From Salmonella enterica subsp. diarizonae (GTDB taxonomy: Bacteria; Pseudomonadota; Gammaproteobacteria; Enterobacterales; Enterobacteriaceae), in assembly GCF_008692785.1 (NCBI RefSeq), contig NZ_VXJV01000004.1, positions 361,697 through 425,696 of the forward strand: a stretch of DNA of 64,000 nucleotides, read 5' to 3'. Positions 55,567-63,688 of the stretch are shown here, piece after piece. The notes under the pieces are model-generated. The model saw only the letters and a program-made list of their open reading frames with translations, was not told the DNA's origin and made no database searches. How positions within the stretch are numbered: the stretch's first letter is position 1; every line of letters starts with the position of its first letter. A program made the position numbers and the translations under genes.

Positions 55567-56481
55567 ACAGCTCCTGGAAGAGTATTTTTTGCCCGCTTAT
55601 TGCGACCTGACACCCAGAGCTGTTATCGCACGGCAGTAAACCAGTTCACTCACTGGCGCAACGTATTACCCGCCGAAGTGACGCCGCATATGGTGCTGGA
55701 GTGGCGTCATTACCTGATAAATGTGCGCTGTATCAAGCTGGTGAGCTGGAACCACTATATGCGCCATATGCGGGCTTTGTATAACTTCGCCATTGAACAG
55801 GGTCTACTGGAGCAGTTCATCAATCCATTCCAGAAAACATCACTGCGGGAATCTCGTAAGAAAAAGAAAACCCTGACCTGCGAGCAAATCCTTGCATCCC
55901 GCAAAGTGCTGAACCAATTTATCGAACGGGAGAAAATGCAGCGCGGCTATCGTTTGCCTTTATATCCAGCATGGTTTTGGCTGACCGTGGTTGAAACCTT
56001 CAACTACACCGCTATCCGCCTGAATCAGCTTATTCACCTGCGGGTCAGGGATATCGATTTGGTCCATGACACGCTGTTTATTCAGAGCGAAGGCAGCAAA
56101 AGCCATGATGAACACGTTGTTCCTATCGCCTCCCGGTTACGGCCCTATCTGGAGCAGATACTTGAAGAAGCGAAAACAAAGGGAATGCAGGCTGACGATC
56201 AGTTGTTCAACATCAATCGTTTCAGTCGGAGGACGTTGCGCCAGGGTAAACCGATGACAGAAAATCAGGTGAGCTATTTCTTTGCCAAACTCAGCGATGC
56301 CTGCCACAGCCGTTTCTCATCACATCGCTACCGTCATACCGTTGCCACAGAATTAATGCAGAAACCAGAGCAAAATTTGTATGTCACGCAGAAACTACTC
56401 GGTCACCGCGATATTAAGGTGACGCTCAGCTATATTGAACACAATGTCGAGATGCTCAGAAGTTGCGTGGAGAGAGATTGA
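55556..56481 (+). pseudogene. int: Tyrosine recombinase/integrase of the ICE, frameshifted near its N-terminus
   Basis: The natural start is ATG 55556 in the end of traI (MTFEQLLEEYF). After ~12 codons the frame goes wrong at the six-T run 55585-55590. With seven T the product continues Y-F-F-A-R-L-L-R-P-D-T-Q-S-C-Y-R and runs to 56481. As read, only an internal TTG at 55600 would give the long frame, with no ribosome-binding site. The catalytic domain is otherwise complete: RLNQLIHLRVRDID (Arg I), SHRYRHTVATELM (HxxR), LLGHRDIKVTLSYIEHN with the tyrosine. It should catalyse integration and excision at the leuX-type site next to it. Confidence 0.8.
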
Positions 56482-56628
56482 CAAAACAGGGAGTGAGTGA
56501 AAAGATCCGGCCCGAGGCTTTATAAACAAAAAAGCCGGAGATGCGGCCATTTTGTAGTTGCCGTCAACGTCCAGCTTCATTGTACAACGTACTGATTGTT
56601 GTAAGTTTTCCGATTATCACAATCGTTT

Positions 56629-56650
56629 TGGTGCGAAGGCCGGACTCGAA
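56629..56650 (-). other. leuX-like tRNA-Leu 3'-end remnant, candidate attachment site
   Basis: On the minus strand this reads TTCGAGTCCGGCCTTCG then CACCA, the T-arm and acceptor 3' end of tRNA-Leu(CAA), except that the tRNA normally has CGGC before ACCA and here one G is missing. There is no 5' half of a tRNA, so this is a duplicated 3' end, as left by site-specific integration. It lies ~150 bp beyond the integrase and marks the likely end of the ICE. The remainder of 56482-56930 has an imperfect CCGGC/GCCGG hairpin (56505-56537) and no gene. Confidence 0.65.
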
Positions 56651-56958
56651 CATCGCAACTATCCTTATGATCTTTAGTAATTAAAGCAATCCACATTGTC
56701 GATGATACCATCAGTCCCGATTGGTGATAATCGAACACTATAAAAAATCATGACGAACATTATGAATGTAAGTTAATTCATGTATTTTTAGCAAGAATTT
56801 TTTAAAGAACACAAAAATAACTCGTATGTTTATTTTTTTCATCCATTTAAAAAATAGGATAATTTGGATACAGGTTATAAGGATTCTTGAGTTATGGTAA
56901 TATAAAACAACAAATATATTGCTTGGAAAAATGAACTTGGATACTTTATTGAAGATTT

Positions 56959-57348
56959 TTGAAAAATTTAGTTCAAGACCGCTTTATTTTCTTTGGTTTA
57001 TCCGTATGTGAATTTTTACAAAAAGAGTCAGCATTAAAGAATCCTAACATAGAAAACATACTATATCTTTTATCTGCAATGATAATGGTAGTCTTTTTAA
57101 CATGGGGATATGAATGGCTCATATTTAAGTTCAATGTCACATTGAAACCTCATGATCAGGGCGATATTGGCCCTACGATTGGAATGGCAACATTAGCAGT
57201 TTATTTGGTTTATGCATTTCATTTTTTAAGTGAGCAACCCGATGTTTTAAATCTCAGGTTACTAACTAACTCAGGGTTTATTTATAGCACAACCTTATTA
57301 TTATTTTCTCTTGAATCAATGAAACTGAGAAGGCTACGGCAAAGATAA
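56959..57348 (+). CDS. Small membrane protein, start uncertain
   Basis: Up to 129 residues from a TTG codon, with three hydrophobic stretches (IENILYLLSAMIMVVFLTWG, IGMATLAVYLVYAFHFL, FIYSTTLLLFSLESM). An ATG at 56931 in another frame reads MNLDTLLKIFEKFSSRPLYF, a more natural N-terminus. It joins this frame if one T is removed from TTT at 56997-56999. The real gene may therefore be 56931-57348 with a one-base insertion. Very AT-rich; function unknown. Confidence 0.4.
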   Translation: MKNLVQDRFIFFGLSVCEFLQKESALKNPNIENILYLLSAMIMVVFLTWGYEWLIFKFNVTLKPHDQGDIGPTIGMATLAVYLVYAFHFLSEQPDVLNLRLLTNSGFIYSTTLLLFSLESMKLRRLRQR

Positions 57349-57412
57349 GCCTTCAAATAAATAATCAGTAGAGAGCAAGTATACGACTCTCTACTGAGTA
57401 GGCGCTCAAAAA

Positions 57413-58669
57413 TCATTTTTCTTCATTTTGAAGAAGACCAAAGTGCTCGTTAGCTGTTTTTTTTTCGTCATCTTTCATTCTTACACTTTCTACTGTCCAC
57501 AACCCCCGCTTCTCTCTTTCTCTTTTAATAGTCGAAGGAAACAAAGAATTAAGCTTACCTCGTACCTCGACTAAGTGTTCTTTATCTTCAGAAAGATTGC
57601 TAAACCTCTCCTTAATTATTTCGCAGTCATCAATTTCAGAGCCAATCCATCTGCGATTTTTTATCTCAGCTATTACATAAGTTGTACCTGAGCCTCCAAA
57701 TGGATCAAAAATTAGATCACCTTCTTTTGTGGCCATTTCGATCACCCTATCTAAAACTTTTATACTTAATTCGTTAGCACCATTCCTTTTCTTATATTTT
57801 TTATGTCTTACAGGTGGGATGTCATACCAGACATCGGTTAGGTTAATTCCAAGTGGATTCATTTTGCTTTTATATCCACCATAATCTTTTAGATCACCAA
57901 AACATTTTGGGCAAGTCTGTGCAGCTAATCTGTCAGGCTCAAAAACATTAGCCTTTTCACCTTTGATAAAATAAAGAAGAGAATAATGGGAGGGATATAA
58001 CCTACCCTGGATAGGCATATTATTTTTCATATCGACCGCTATCCAGTGTTTAAAATTAAGCCTGCCATGTAAAAAATTAGCTATCTTACTGTTCCACACA
58101 GGTAGATTCCATAGGAATAATGAACCACCGGGTTTTAGAATGCGAATACATTCATTTAACCAGTCATGAGTCCATTTAATATATTCTTCTTCCTTTAAAT
58201 TATCATTCATTTTTGACGGATAAAGTTTATCTAAATTAAATGGAGGATCTGCAAAAATCATGTCCACAGAATCAGCATCAATATTTTTCGAAACCTTTAA
58301 GCAATCCCCATTATAAAGTTCACCATTTTTAGTCTGCAATACCAGTTCAAAATCTTTTTCAAAGGAACTTTCACCAGTAACGGTTATATTTGGCGATAGT
58401 ATTTTCTCATATATGAAAGAAGCATTTTCTTGGATAAGTTCCAATGTATGCATATCCATATGCCCCATCATCAATTGGAAATACACAGGTGATATATTAA
58501 ATTCTTCGCAAAGGATGCTCAGATCCTTCCCGCTGGGCATAATATTTCTTTGATTATAATATTTAAGTCTGTCAGTCGGTATTTTTGTAAGTTTACTAAT
58601 TTCATTATAAGACTTAGCCGAAACATCGACTACTCCTAAAGCTTTAAAAAACTGATCCGAATAACTCAT
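57413..58669 (-). CDS. Type II DNA methyltransferase with N-terminal HTH-like domain
   Basis: A 418-residue beta-class amino-methyltransferase. Catalytic motif IV is MIFADPPFNLD (DPPF at residues 141-144), and the SAM-binding motif FDPFGGSGTTYVIAE follows at the C-terminal side. A CPKC pair lies between. DPPF is most usual for N6-adenine enzymes, but N4-cytosine is possible, and M.BamHI is an N4-cytosine enzyme. Residues ~15-70 (YNEISKLTKIPTDRLKYYNQ, SILCEEFNISPVYFQLMMG) look like an XRE helix-turn-helix, which may let it bind its own promoter. It is divergent from the controller and endonuclease genes. It protects host DNA from the adjacent nucleases. Confidence 0.85.
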   Translation of the reverse strand: MSYSDQFFKALGVVDVSAKSYNEISKLTKIPTDRLKYYNQRNIMPSGKDLSILCEEFNISPVYFQLMMGHMDMHTLELIQENASFIYEKILSPNITVTGESSFEKDFELVLQTKNGELYNGDCLKVSKNIDADSVDMIFADPPFNLDKLYPSKMNDNLKEEEYIKWTHDWLNECIRILKPGGSLFLWNLPVWNSKIANFLHGRLNFKHWIAVDMKNNMPIQGRLYPSHYSLLYFIKGEKANVFEPDRLAAQTCPKCFGDLKDYGGYKSKMNPLGINLTDVWYDIPPVRHKKYKKRNGANELSIKVLDRVIEMATKEGDLIFDPFGGSGTTYVIAEIKNRRWIGSEIDDCEIIKERFSNLSEDKEHLVEVRGKLNSLFPSTIKREREKRGLWTVESVRMKDDEKKTANEHFGLLQNEEK

Positions 58670-58711
58670 TTAAAATAACCACTCTAGTATAGCATTCACT
58701 TAAACATAGCA

Positions 58712-58727
58712 TCTCATAGTCGTGAGA
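58712..58727. promoter_or_regulatory. Candidate C-box/operator between methyltransferase and controller genes
   Basis: TCTCATAGTCGTGAGA: 5-bp arms TCTCA/TGAGA around TAGTCG, centred in the 120-bp divergent intergenic region. Position and symmetry suit a controller-protein or methyltransferase HTH binding site. Confidence 0.45.
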
Positions 58728-58792
58728 ATCTGTCACTCCCTAACTAACCATAGCCTGTTACCATCTTACCTAAAATCATTTACAGGGCTGAT

Positions 58793-59041
58793 ATGTTGAT
58801 GAAAATAAAAAGAAAATGTTTCGCAACTATGATTGGCAGCAGATTGCTTGTAGCAAGAGTACAGAAGGGATTCAGTCAAAACGATATCCAAAATGCTACT
58901 GGTATTGATAGAGCAACCTTATCACGGATAGAGAATGGTAAACAACACATAGCCCTCTATCAATTGCTTCAGATCTTATCAGTTCTAAATATGGATATAG
59001 CAGAGTTTCTTAAAGATATAGAGGTAGATAATGATAACTGA
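58793..59041 (+). CDS. Controller (C) protein of the restriction-modification system
   Basis: An 82-residue XRE/Cro-type protein; ATG 58799 (MKIKRKCFATMIGSRLLVAR) is an equally possible start. FSQNDIQNATGIDRATLSRI, then ENGKQHIALYQLLQILSVLN is the helix-turn-helix. Size, position upstream of and overlapping the endonuclease gene by 11 bp, and divergence from the methyltransferase match C proteins, which delay endonuclease expression when the system enters a new host. Confidence 0.8.
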   Translation: MLMKIKRKCFATMIGSRLLVARVQKGFSQNDIQNATGIDRATLSRIENGKQHIALYQLLQILSVLNMDIAEFLKDIEVDNDN

Positions 59042-59921
59042 AATTGAATTAGATGATGGTTTTTTACCCGACACTATATCAGAAGTTATAAAGAGAAATG
59101 TGATTCACTCTCTAAATGAAATAAAAACCATTAATGATAAATTCATTATCAATGATAGTTCATTCATGCGAAAGCAAAGCAACAATCGAATAACACCTTG
59201 TGTAATGAACTCTGCATCATTTATTTCCAGTAAATTTCAACATAATTTAAGCTTACTGCCTAATTGTTTGGGTGAAAATAGTTTAAATCAACAAAGGATA
59301 GATGGGCTAATAAAAGTCGAATATAATGGATTTGCGTATAGAATAAAAGATAAAAATAAAATACTGGAAGTAGCATTTAAATATATAGAGTCCAAAAAAC
59401 TCCCCAATAATGTAATATACACATTATTTCCTATGTTTTATGGGATGTATGTAGATAGATTATGTTTCAGCATACCAGAACTTAATGACATAGAACATTT
59501 ATTCGATATTGAGAAGGTAAATTATCATTATAAAATTGGTATCGAATTTGAAACAGGAAATGTTGCTAGTTCTTTTAGAGCCATCAACAAACTGAACAAT
59601 CTCTTCCACGATGGTCATATTGACGGAGGTTGCTTCATTACAAGTATTGATAAGAGAAACTCAGCCACTAGAATTTGGCCCGTATCAAATAGAAATGGTT
59701 CATTTCAAGAACTAAAAAATAGAGCCTACATATCTCAAATATCCTTACCACTAATTTGCATTGGTTTTGCACCTGATGAATTTTCACAAACAGCCCCATT
59801 TTTAGAGGCAAATGGTGAACTTTACGAATTAGAGAATACATATCGAAGAGATCTTGAAACTAATTTTGAAATATTCACTAAAAAAGATGGATTAGAATTT
59901 CTAAAGGCACCATTCAAGTAA
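59031..59921 (+). CDS. BamHI-superfamily endonuclease-like protein 1 (divergent)
   Basis: A 296-residue protein. The motif YKIGIEFETGNVASSFRAIN (ExE at residues 172 and 174) matches the BamHI active-site signature EFETGNISSAHR. DGGCFITSIDKRNSATRIWP, then NRNGSFQELKNRAYI corresponds to the BamHI region before TDRVTNFEEL. The N-terminal ~130 residues are unrelated to BamHI and could form a specificity or dimerisation region. It shares only the core with the next gene, so it is an old paralogue. It could be a second specificity, one half of a heterodimer, or an inactive regulator. Confidence 0.75.
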   Translation: MITEIELDDGFLPDTISEVIKRNVIHSLNEIKTINDKFIINDSSFMRKQSNNRITPCVMNSASFISSKFQHNLSLLPNCLGENSLNQQRIDGLIKVEYNGFAYRIKDKNKILEVAFKYIESKKLPNNVIYTLFPMFYGMYVDRLCFSIPELNDIEHLFDIEKVNYHYKIGIEFETGNVASSFRAINKLNNLFHDGHIDGGCFITSIDKRNSATRIWPVSNRNGSFQELKNRAYISQISLPLICIGFAPDEFSQTAPFLEANGELYELENTYRRDLETNFEIFTKKDGLEFLKAPFK

Positions 59922-59982
59922 ATTCACTACTTACAACAAAATAAGACCTATTGAAAATTTAGCACTGAACAAGGACTTATTA

Positions 59983-60579
59983 ATGAGAATAAAAAGAGAA
60001 ACAGTCTTAATTGCGAATGATAACTTTACAAATTCATCGGCCATTATACATCTAAAAAATGATATAAATAATGCTATTGAAAAAGCTGTATGGCCTCAAG
60101 GTAATGATCGTTTCTCAATTAACCCTACATACAAAGGAAATGGAGTAAAACCTATAAAACAAGAATGTATGGCTCACTTGTATAGCAAGGGTTGGTTTTT
60201 AGAGCAAAGACTAAAGATTTCCTCTGAAAGTAATGCTGGTCCGATTGATGCTGTATATCCCATTACAGATCATCTTTATTTTGCTGTGGAATGGGAGACT
60301 GGAAACATATCTTCATCACACAGAGCATTAAATAAAATTTGTTTAGGAATATTAAATGGTTCACTACTCGGTGGAACATTAATTTTACCTTCTCGTGAAA
60401 TGTATCCTTTTCTGACTGATCGGATAGGAAATTATCAGGAACTATCACCTTATTTTAATGTTTGGAGAAATTTTAATATAGCCAATGGCTACTTATCAGT
60501 CATAGAAGTAGAACATGACGAGATAGATGTCAATGCTCCCTTAATACCTAAGGGCACAGATGGACGAGCAAAATTTTAG
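59983..60579 (+). CDS. BamHI-like type II restriction endonuclease
   Basis: A 198-residue protein, close in size to BamHI (213) and alignable almost throughout: VWPQGNDRFSINPTYKGNGV, AGPIDAVYPITDHLYFAVEW, then ETGNISSSHRALNK, LTDRIGNYQELSPYFNV and VNAPLIPKGTDG. All four BamHI active-site positions are present: E74, D89, E103, E105 for E77, D94, E111, E113. It should therefore cut DNA with Mg2+, and GGATCC is the first guess for its site. It follows the divergent paralogue by 61 bp and is ended by a strong terminator. Several GGATCC sites occur in this window. Confidence 0.88.
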   Translation: MRIKRETVLIANDNFTNSSAIIHLKNDINNAIEKAVWPQGNDRFSINPTYKGNGVKPIKQECMAHLYSKGWFLEQRLKISSESNAGPIDAVYPITDHLYFAVEWETGNISSSHRALNKICLGILNGSLLGGTLILPSREMYPFLTDRIGNYQELSPYFNVWRNFNIANGYLSVIEVEHDEIDVNAPLIPKGTDGRAKF

Positions 60580-60589
60580 GAAAGATTAT

Positions 60590-60640
60590 AAGCAAGGGCT
60601 AACTCTCCGAAGCTCCGCTTCTCTGAGTTGCCTTGCTTTT
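60590..60640 (+). terminator. Strong nested-stem terminator after the endonuclease genes
   Basis: AAGCAAGG (60590-60597) pairs with CCTTGCTT (60631-60638). Inside are AACTC/GAGTT and GAAGC-TCC-GCTTC. T-rich sequence follows. Confidence 0.8.
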
Positions 60641-60697
60641 CTGCTCTATGATTGAAAAGGAAATATTTTTCATGCAAATTTATCTATGGAAATATAG

Positions 60698-61393
60698 TCA
60701 CCTGCCATCACATATACCCCATCTGTATGCCGCATGAAGATCATGAAAATAATCACATAGATATATAAGATTTTTATTTAAATCTGGAAATACATCTACA
60801 TCAATGTCAAATGAGTCAACTATGTTATCCTCGTCATCAACTAATAGCAAAGCCTTCACATACTTCCCTTCTTTTTTGTTCATCGAGTTTATAATATCTT
60901 CCGTACTTTTTTGCCTTACAGATGACTTTCTCATATCCTGTATGTGATCTCCCGTTTTAGGATAACGAAAAAAAGTACTCTTAGAATCTATGGAATTTAT
61001 CTTATTGATCTTATGTAAAATATCCTTTTCAATTACACCTATTCCTAAGTGAAAAAAACAAGGTATTAACTTATTGTGCTGATCCATTAAATACATGGTT
61101 AATAATCTGATGTCATGCATGTTTTCTAATTCATAATCCTTTCCCAACACTTTAATCTTTGGTTTTTCAAGAGTGCCGCCACTACTGAATGGGATTTTAA
61201 ATTTTCGGTGCAAAACATAAATTAAAGATTTTAGATAAAGTTCGATTGCATGTCGTCTAAGATAATTGACTGGCATACCTAAATCTTTAACGGATTCAGA
61301 AGCCGATAATATATCTGCTGATTCTTTAAACTGTTCTGCTGTTGCACCAAAACCATAGTCTATGTGCATATGCAAAGGCATCATTAAATACAT
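60698..61393 (-). CDS. HEPN-like hypothetical protein
   Basis: A 231-residue soluble protein. The segment LGMPVNYLRRHAIELYLKSL, then IYVLHRK resembles the core helix of HEPN-type domains, with Arg/His and Glu at spaced positions; such proteins are often RNases in defence systems. The C-terminal part (YVKALLLVDDEDNIVDSFDI) may be a beta-rich domain. No RM or toxin partner is directly coupled. It sits at the edge of the RM block and may be an independent defence gene. Function not proven. Confidence 0.5.
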   Translation of the reverse strand: MYLMMPLHMHIDYGFGATAEQFKESADILSASESVKDLGMPVNYLRRHAIELYLKSLIYVLHRKFKIPFSSGGTLEKPKIKVLGKDYELENMHDIRLLTMYLMDQHNKLIPCFFHLGIGVIEKDILHKINKINSIDSKSTFFRYPKTGDHIQDMRKSSVRQKSTEDIINSMNKKEGKYVKALLLVDDEDNIVDSFDIDVDVFPDLNKNLIYLCDYFHDLHAAYRWGICDGR

Positions 61394-61507
61394 TCGTTCT
61401 CCTTATAATCGATTTCAGTATCACATTTCATTGACTTTTATTTATAACTTATTATAAATAAGTTATTACACATGGAATGAGTAATCAATCTAATAAAAGG
61501 AATTTTT

Positions 61508-61611
61508 ATGAATCAAGCCAATATTATCCCACGATCATTGCGAACACACTGTGTCAGTGTCCGACTTAATAACGCGGAACTTCAATTACTAAACACAAAA
61601 CGAGGTTCTAC
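61508..61611 (+). pseudogene. Truncated mobilisation (MobC-like) gene interrupted by an IS
   Basis: ATG 61508 with AAAGGAA upstream opens MNQANIIPRSLRTHCVSVRL, then NNAELQLLNTKRGST, which looks like the ribbon-helix-helix start of plasmid mobilisation accessory proteins. The frame runs straight into the left end of the IS3-family element at 61612. The rest is not found beyond the element. Confidence 0.5.
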
Positions 61612-61690
61612 TGTAAGTATCCCGCATAATCGTGCCATTCACATTTAGAGATCCTCCGGCATAATCAATCTGCCAATAAAGGAGCTCGCT

Positions 61691-61957
61691 ATGCGTAAAG
61701 CCCGTTTTACTGAGCATCAGATCATCGCCGTGATTAAGTCGGTCGAAGCCGGACGAATGGTTAAAGATGTCTGCCGGGAGGTCGGTATCTCTGAAGCCAC
61801 CTATTACAACTGGAAGTCTAAATATGGCGGAATGGAGGCCTCTGATATTAAAAAGATAAAAGAGCCTGAGGACGAGAACAGACGTCTCCAACAGATGTTT
61901 GCCGACCTCAGCCTGGAATGTCGGGCGCTGAAAGACGTTATCGAAAAAAAGCTTTAA
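61691..61957 (+). CDS. IS3-family transposase OrfA
   Basis: An 88-residue protein with an N-terminal helix-turn-helix (RFTEHQIIAVIKSVEAGRMV, VCREVGISEATYYNWKSKYG) and a leucine-zipper-like tail, typical of the IS407 group. The seven-A run with following G (61944-61951) is the expected -1 slippage site for making the OrfAB fusion transposase. Confidence 0.9.
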   Translation: MRKARFTEHQIIAVIKSVEAGRMVKDVCREVGISEATYYNWKSKYGGMEASDIKKIKEPEDENRRLQQMFADLSLECRALKDVIEKKL

Positions 61958-62802
61958 AACCAGCCTCTAAGCGTGAGCTGGTCACTCATCTGATAACGAC
62001 ATTCGGACTCAGTATCCGTCAGGCCTGCCGGAGTCTGAACCTGAGCAGAACGGTTTACCATTACCGCCCGGATTCTACGCGTGACGAACCCGTTATTGCC
62101 GCATTGCAGGCAGCGGCTGAACGATACCCGCGATACGGTTTTCCGAAGCTTTTCCAGGTTCTGCGGCGGCAGGGATACCAGTGGAATCACAAAAGGATCC
62201 ACCGTATTTACTGTCTGCTGAAGCTGAATTTTCGCCGTAAGGGTAAACAACGGCTGCCGGTACATAATCCCTCGCCACTGGCCACACCGGAAGTGCTGAA
62301 CCAGAGCTGGTCTGTCGATTTTATGAATGATGCTTTGGTCTGTGGCCGTCGTTTTCGCACGTTCAATGTTGTTGATGACTTTAACCGTGAGGCGTTGTCG
62401 ATTGAAATCGATCTGAATCTGCCAGCCCCACGAGTGGTCCGGGTGCTCGACAGGAACGCGGCAAACCGCGGCTATCCGGCCATGCTTCGCATGGATAATG
62501 GACCGAAATTTATCTCGCTGGCACTGGCTGAATGGGCAGAGAAACATGCAGTAAAAGTGGAGTTTATCCGGCCGGGTAAGCCAACGCAGAACGCTTTCAT
62601 TGAGCGTTTTAACCGGACATACCGTACAGAAATACTCGATTTTTATCTGTTCAGAACACTGAATGAAGTGCGGGAAATCACAGAGAAATGGTTATCAGAA
62701 TATAACTGTGAACGCCCGCATGAATCGCTGAACAATATGACGCCGGAGGAATACCGACAACACCATTATCTGGCCGGGATCTCAAAAAATGCATGGAACT
62801 AA
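61918..62802 (+). CDS. IS3-family transposase OrfB (DDE integrase core)
   Basis: A 294-residue frame lying -1 to OrfA. DDE residues are seen in WSVDFMND, LRMDNGPKF and NAFIERFNRTYR. The usual Glu after DNGP is Lys here, and LDRNAANRGYP has Asn where relatives have a hydrophobic residue, so activity may be reduced. The C-terminal CERPHESLNNMTPEEYR is normal. Confidence 0.9.
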   Translation: MSGAERRYRKKALKPASKRELVTHLITTFGLSIRQACRSLNLSRTVYHYRPDSTRDEPVIAALQAAAERYPRYGFPKLFQVLRRQGYQWNHKRIHRIYCLLKLNFRRKGKQRLPVHNPSPLATPEVLNQSWSVDFMNDALVCGRRFRTFNVVDDFNREALSIEIDLNLPAPRVVRVLDRNAANRGYPAMLRMDNGPKFISLALAEWAEKHAVKVEFIRPGKPTQNAFIERFNRTYRTEILDFYLFRTLNEVREITEKWLSEYNCERPHESLNNMTPEEYRQHHYLAGISKNAWN

Positions 62803-62813
62803 AACGGGTCTAT

Positions 62814-63281
62814 TTACACACTTGCCAAATCGATCTCTAACATTACTGTCCGGTCAAATTGATCGGGCATGATATCTGAAAGTGATTCTTCACGCAGATC
62901 TCTGTTTATAGAATAATTGTCACCTTCGTGCCAAAGAAAACCGCCACGTTGCATTGCAATAATGCTTGTTTCAGCAAGGCGATCAAGGGTTGTTAGAAAA
63001 AAATGGGGTGGCTGGAAAAGTTTGTTAGCAGGAGTCATGTATACCAGTTGCCCTTCTTCGATTAAAAAAGGGTTGCCGCTGAAAATCTTTGAGAAGTAAC
63101 CCATAAGAGTCCTGCTCTCAAACTCTTGCCGATACTCCTTAAAAAACAGGTTCCTGGCCCATAACTCGTGATAGAAGCGTATCAATGAGAGATCTTCAAA
63201 CTTGCGATAGTTATCTATGTTAAGCCAAGCTTTGATTTCTTTTGTATGCTCCGTTTTCCAGTTTTGCATCTCATTATCCAC
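62814..63281 (-). pseudogene. DUF6387-like protein, C-terminus cut by the IS
   Basis: 155 residues remain (MDNEMQNWKTEHTKEIKAWL, YRKFEDLSLIRFYHELWARN). The stop TAA lies inside the terminal repeat of the IS at 62812-62818, so the original C-terminus is lost. The sequence resembles DUF6387 proteins found beside P4-type integrases in enteric islands; that family call is from memory. Function unknown. Confidence 0.5.
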
Positions 63282-63386
63282 AAATGAGATTTAATCATAT
63301 CGTATCATACGGTTATGATGGGAAAATGAATATCCCTCTGTCCCGGCACACAAAAAACACACAGGACAGCAGGGATTTTGCACAAG

Positions 63387-63688
63387 CTATTTACCTCTGA
63401 AATCAAATGGTGAAACTTGTCGTATTCTAAGGAGGTCAAGGTAATCGGCCCACCACTGCAACATAAGCTTTCTTTCATCAAGGTGTTCTGCTTTATGAAT
63501 GTAGGCAGCACGAACGGAGTTTCGCTCTTGGTGGCTCATCTGCCGTTCAACAGCATCCCTTGACCATTTTCCCGATTCGATCAACGCACTACATGCCATC
63601 GCACGAAAACCATGTCCACATACTTCAACAGTAGTGTCGTAGCCCATAGACCTTAAAGCCTTGTTTACCGTGTTTTCACTCATTGGAG
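63387..63688 (-). pseudogene. P4-type integrase, C-terminal fragment
   Basis: PMSENTVNKALRSMGYDTTV, then HGFRAMACSALIESGKWSRD and AAYIHKAEHLDERKLML are the C-terminal catalytic part of P4/CP4-57-type tyrosine integrases, with HxxR and the tyrosine present. The N-terminal two thirds are replaced by the IS3-family element starting at 63689. It marks a second, older island beside the ICE end. The gap 63282-63386 holds no gene. Confidence 0.8.

Larger units (their letters stand above)
61612..62818 (+). mobile_element. IS3-family insertion sequence (IS407-group-like)
   Basis: About 1,207 bp. The left end reads TGTAAGTATCCCGCA and the right end, reversed, TGTAAATAGACCCGTTTTAG, imperfect terminal repeats starting TGTAA. 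Two overlapping frames encode the transposase. The flanks CTAC and CACT do not match, so no target duplication is seen. Genes on both sides are truncated at its ends. Confidence 0.8.

Noticed and set aside
55600..56481. Integrase starting at the TTG codon at 55600
   Set aside because: No ribosome-binding site, and an ATG at 55556 continues into this frame if one T is added to the T run, restoring the expected N-terminus.
61608..62822. 4-bp target duplication flanking the IS407-like element
   Set aside because: The flanks CTAC and CACT differ, so no duplication can be claimed.
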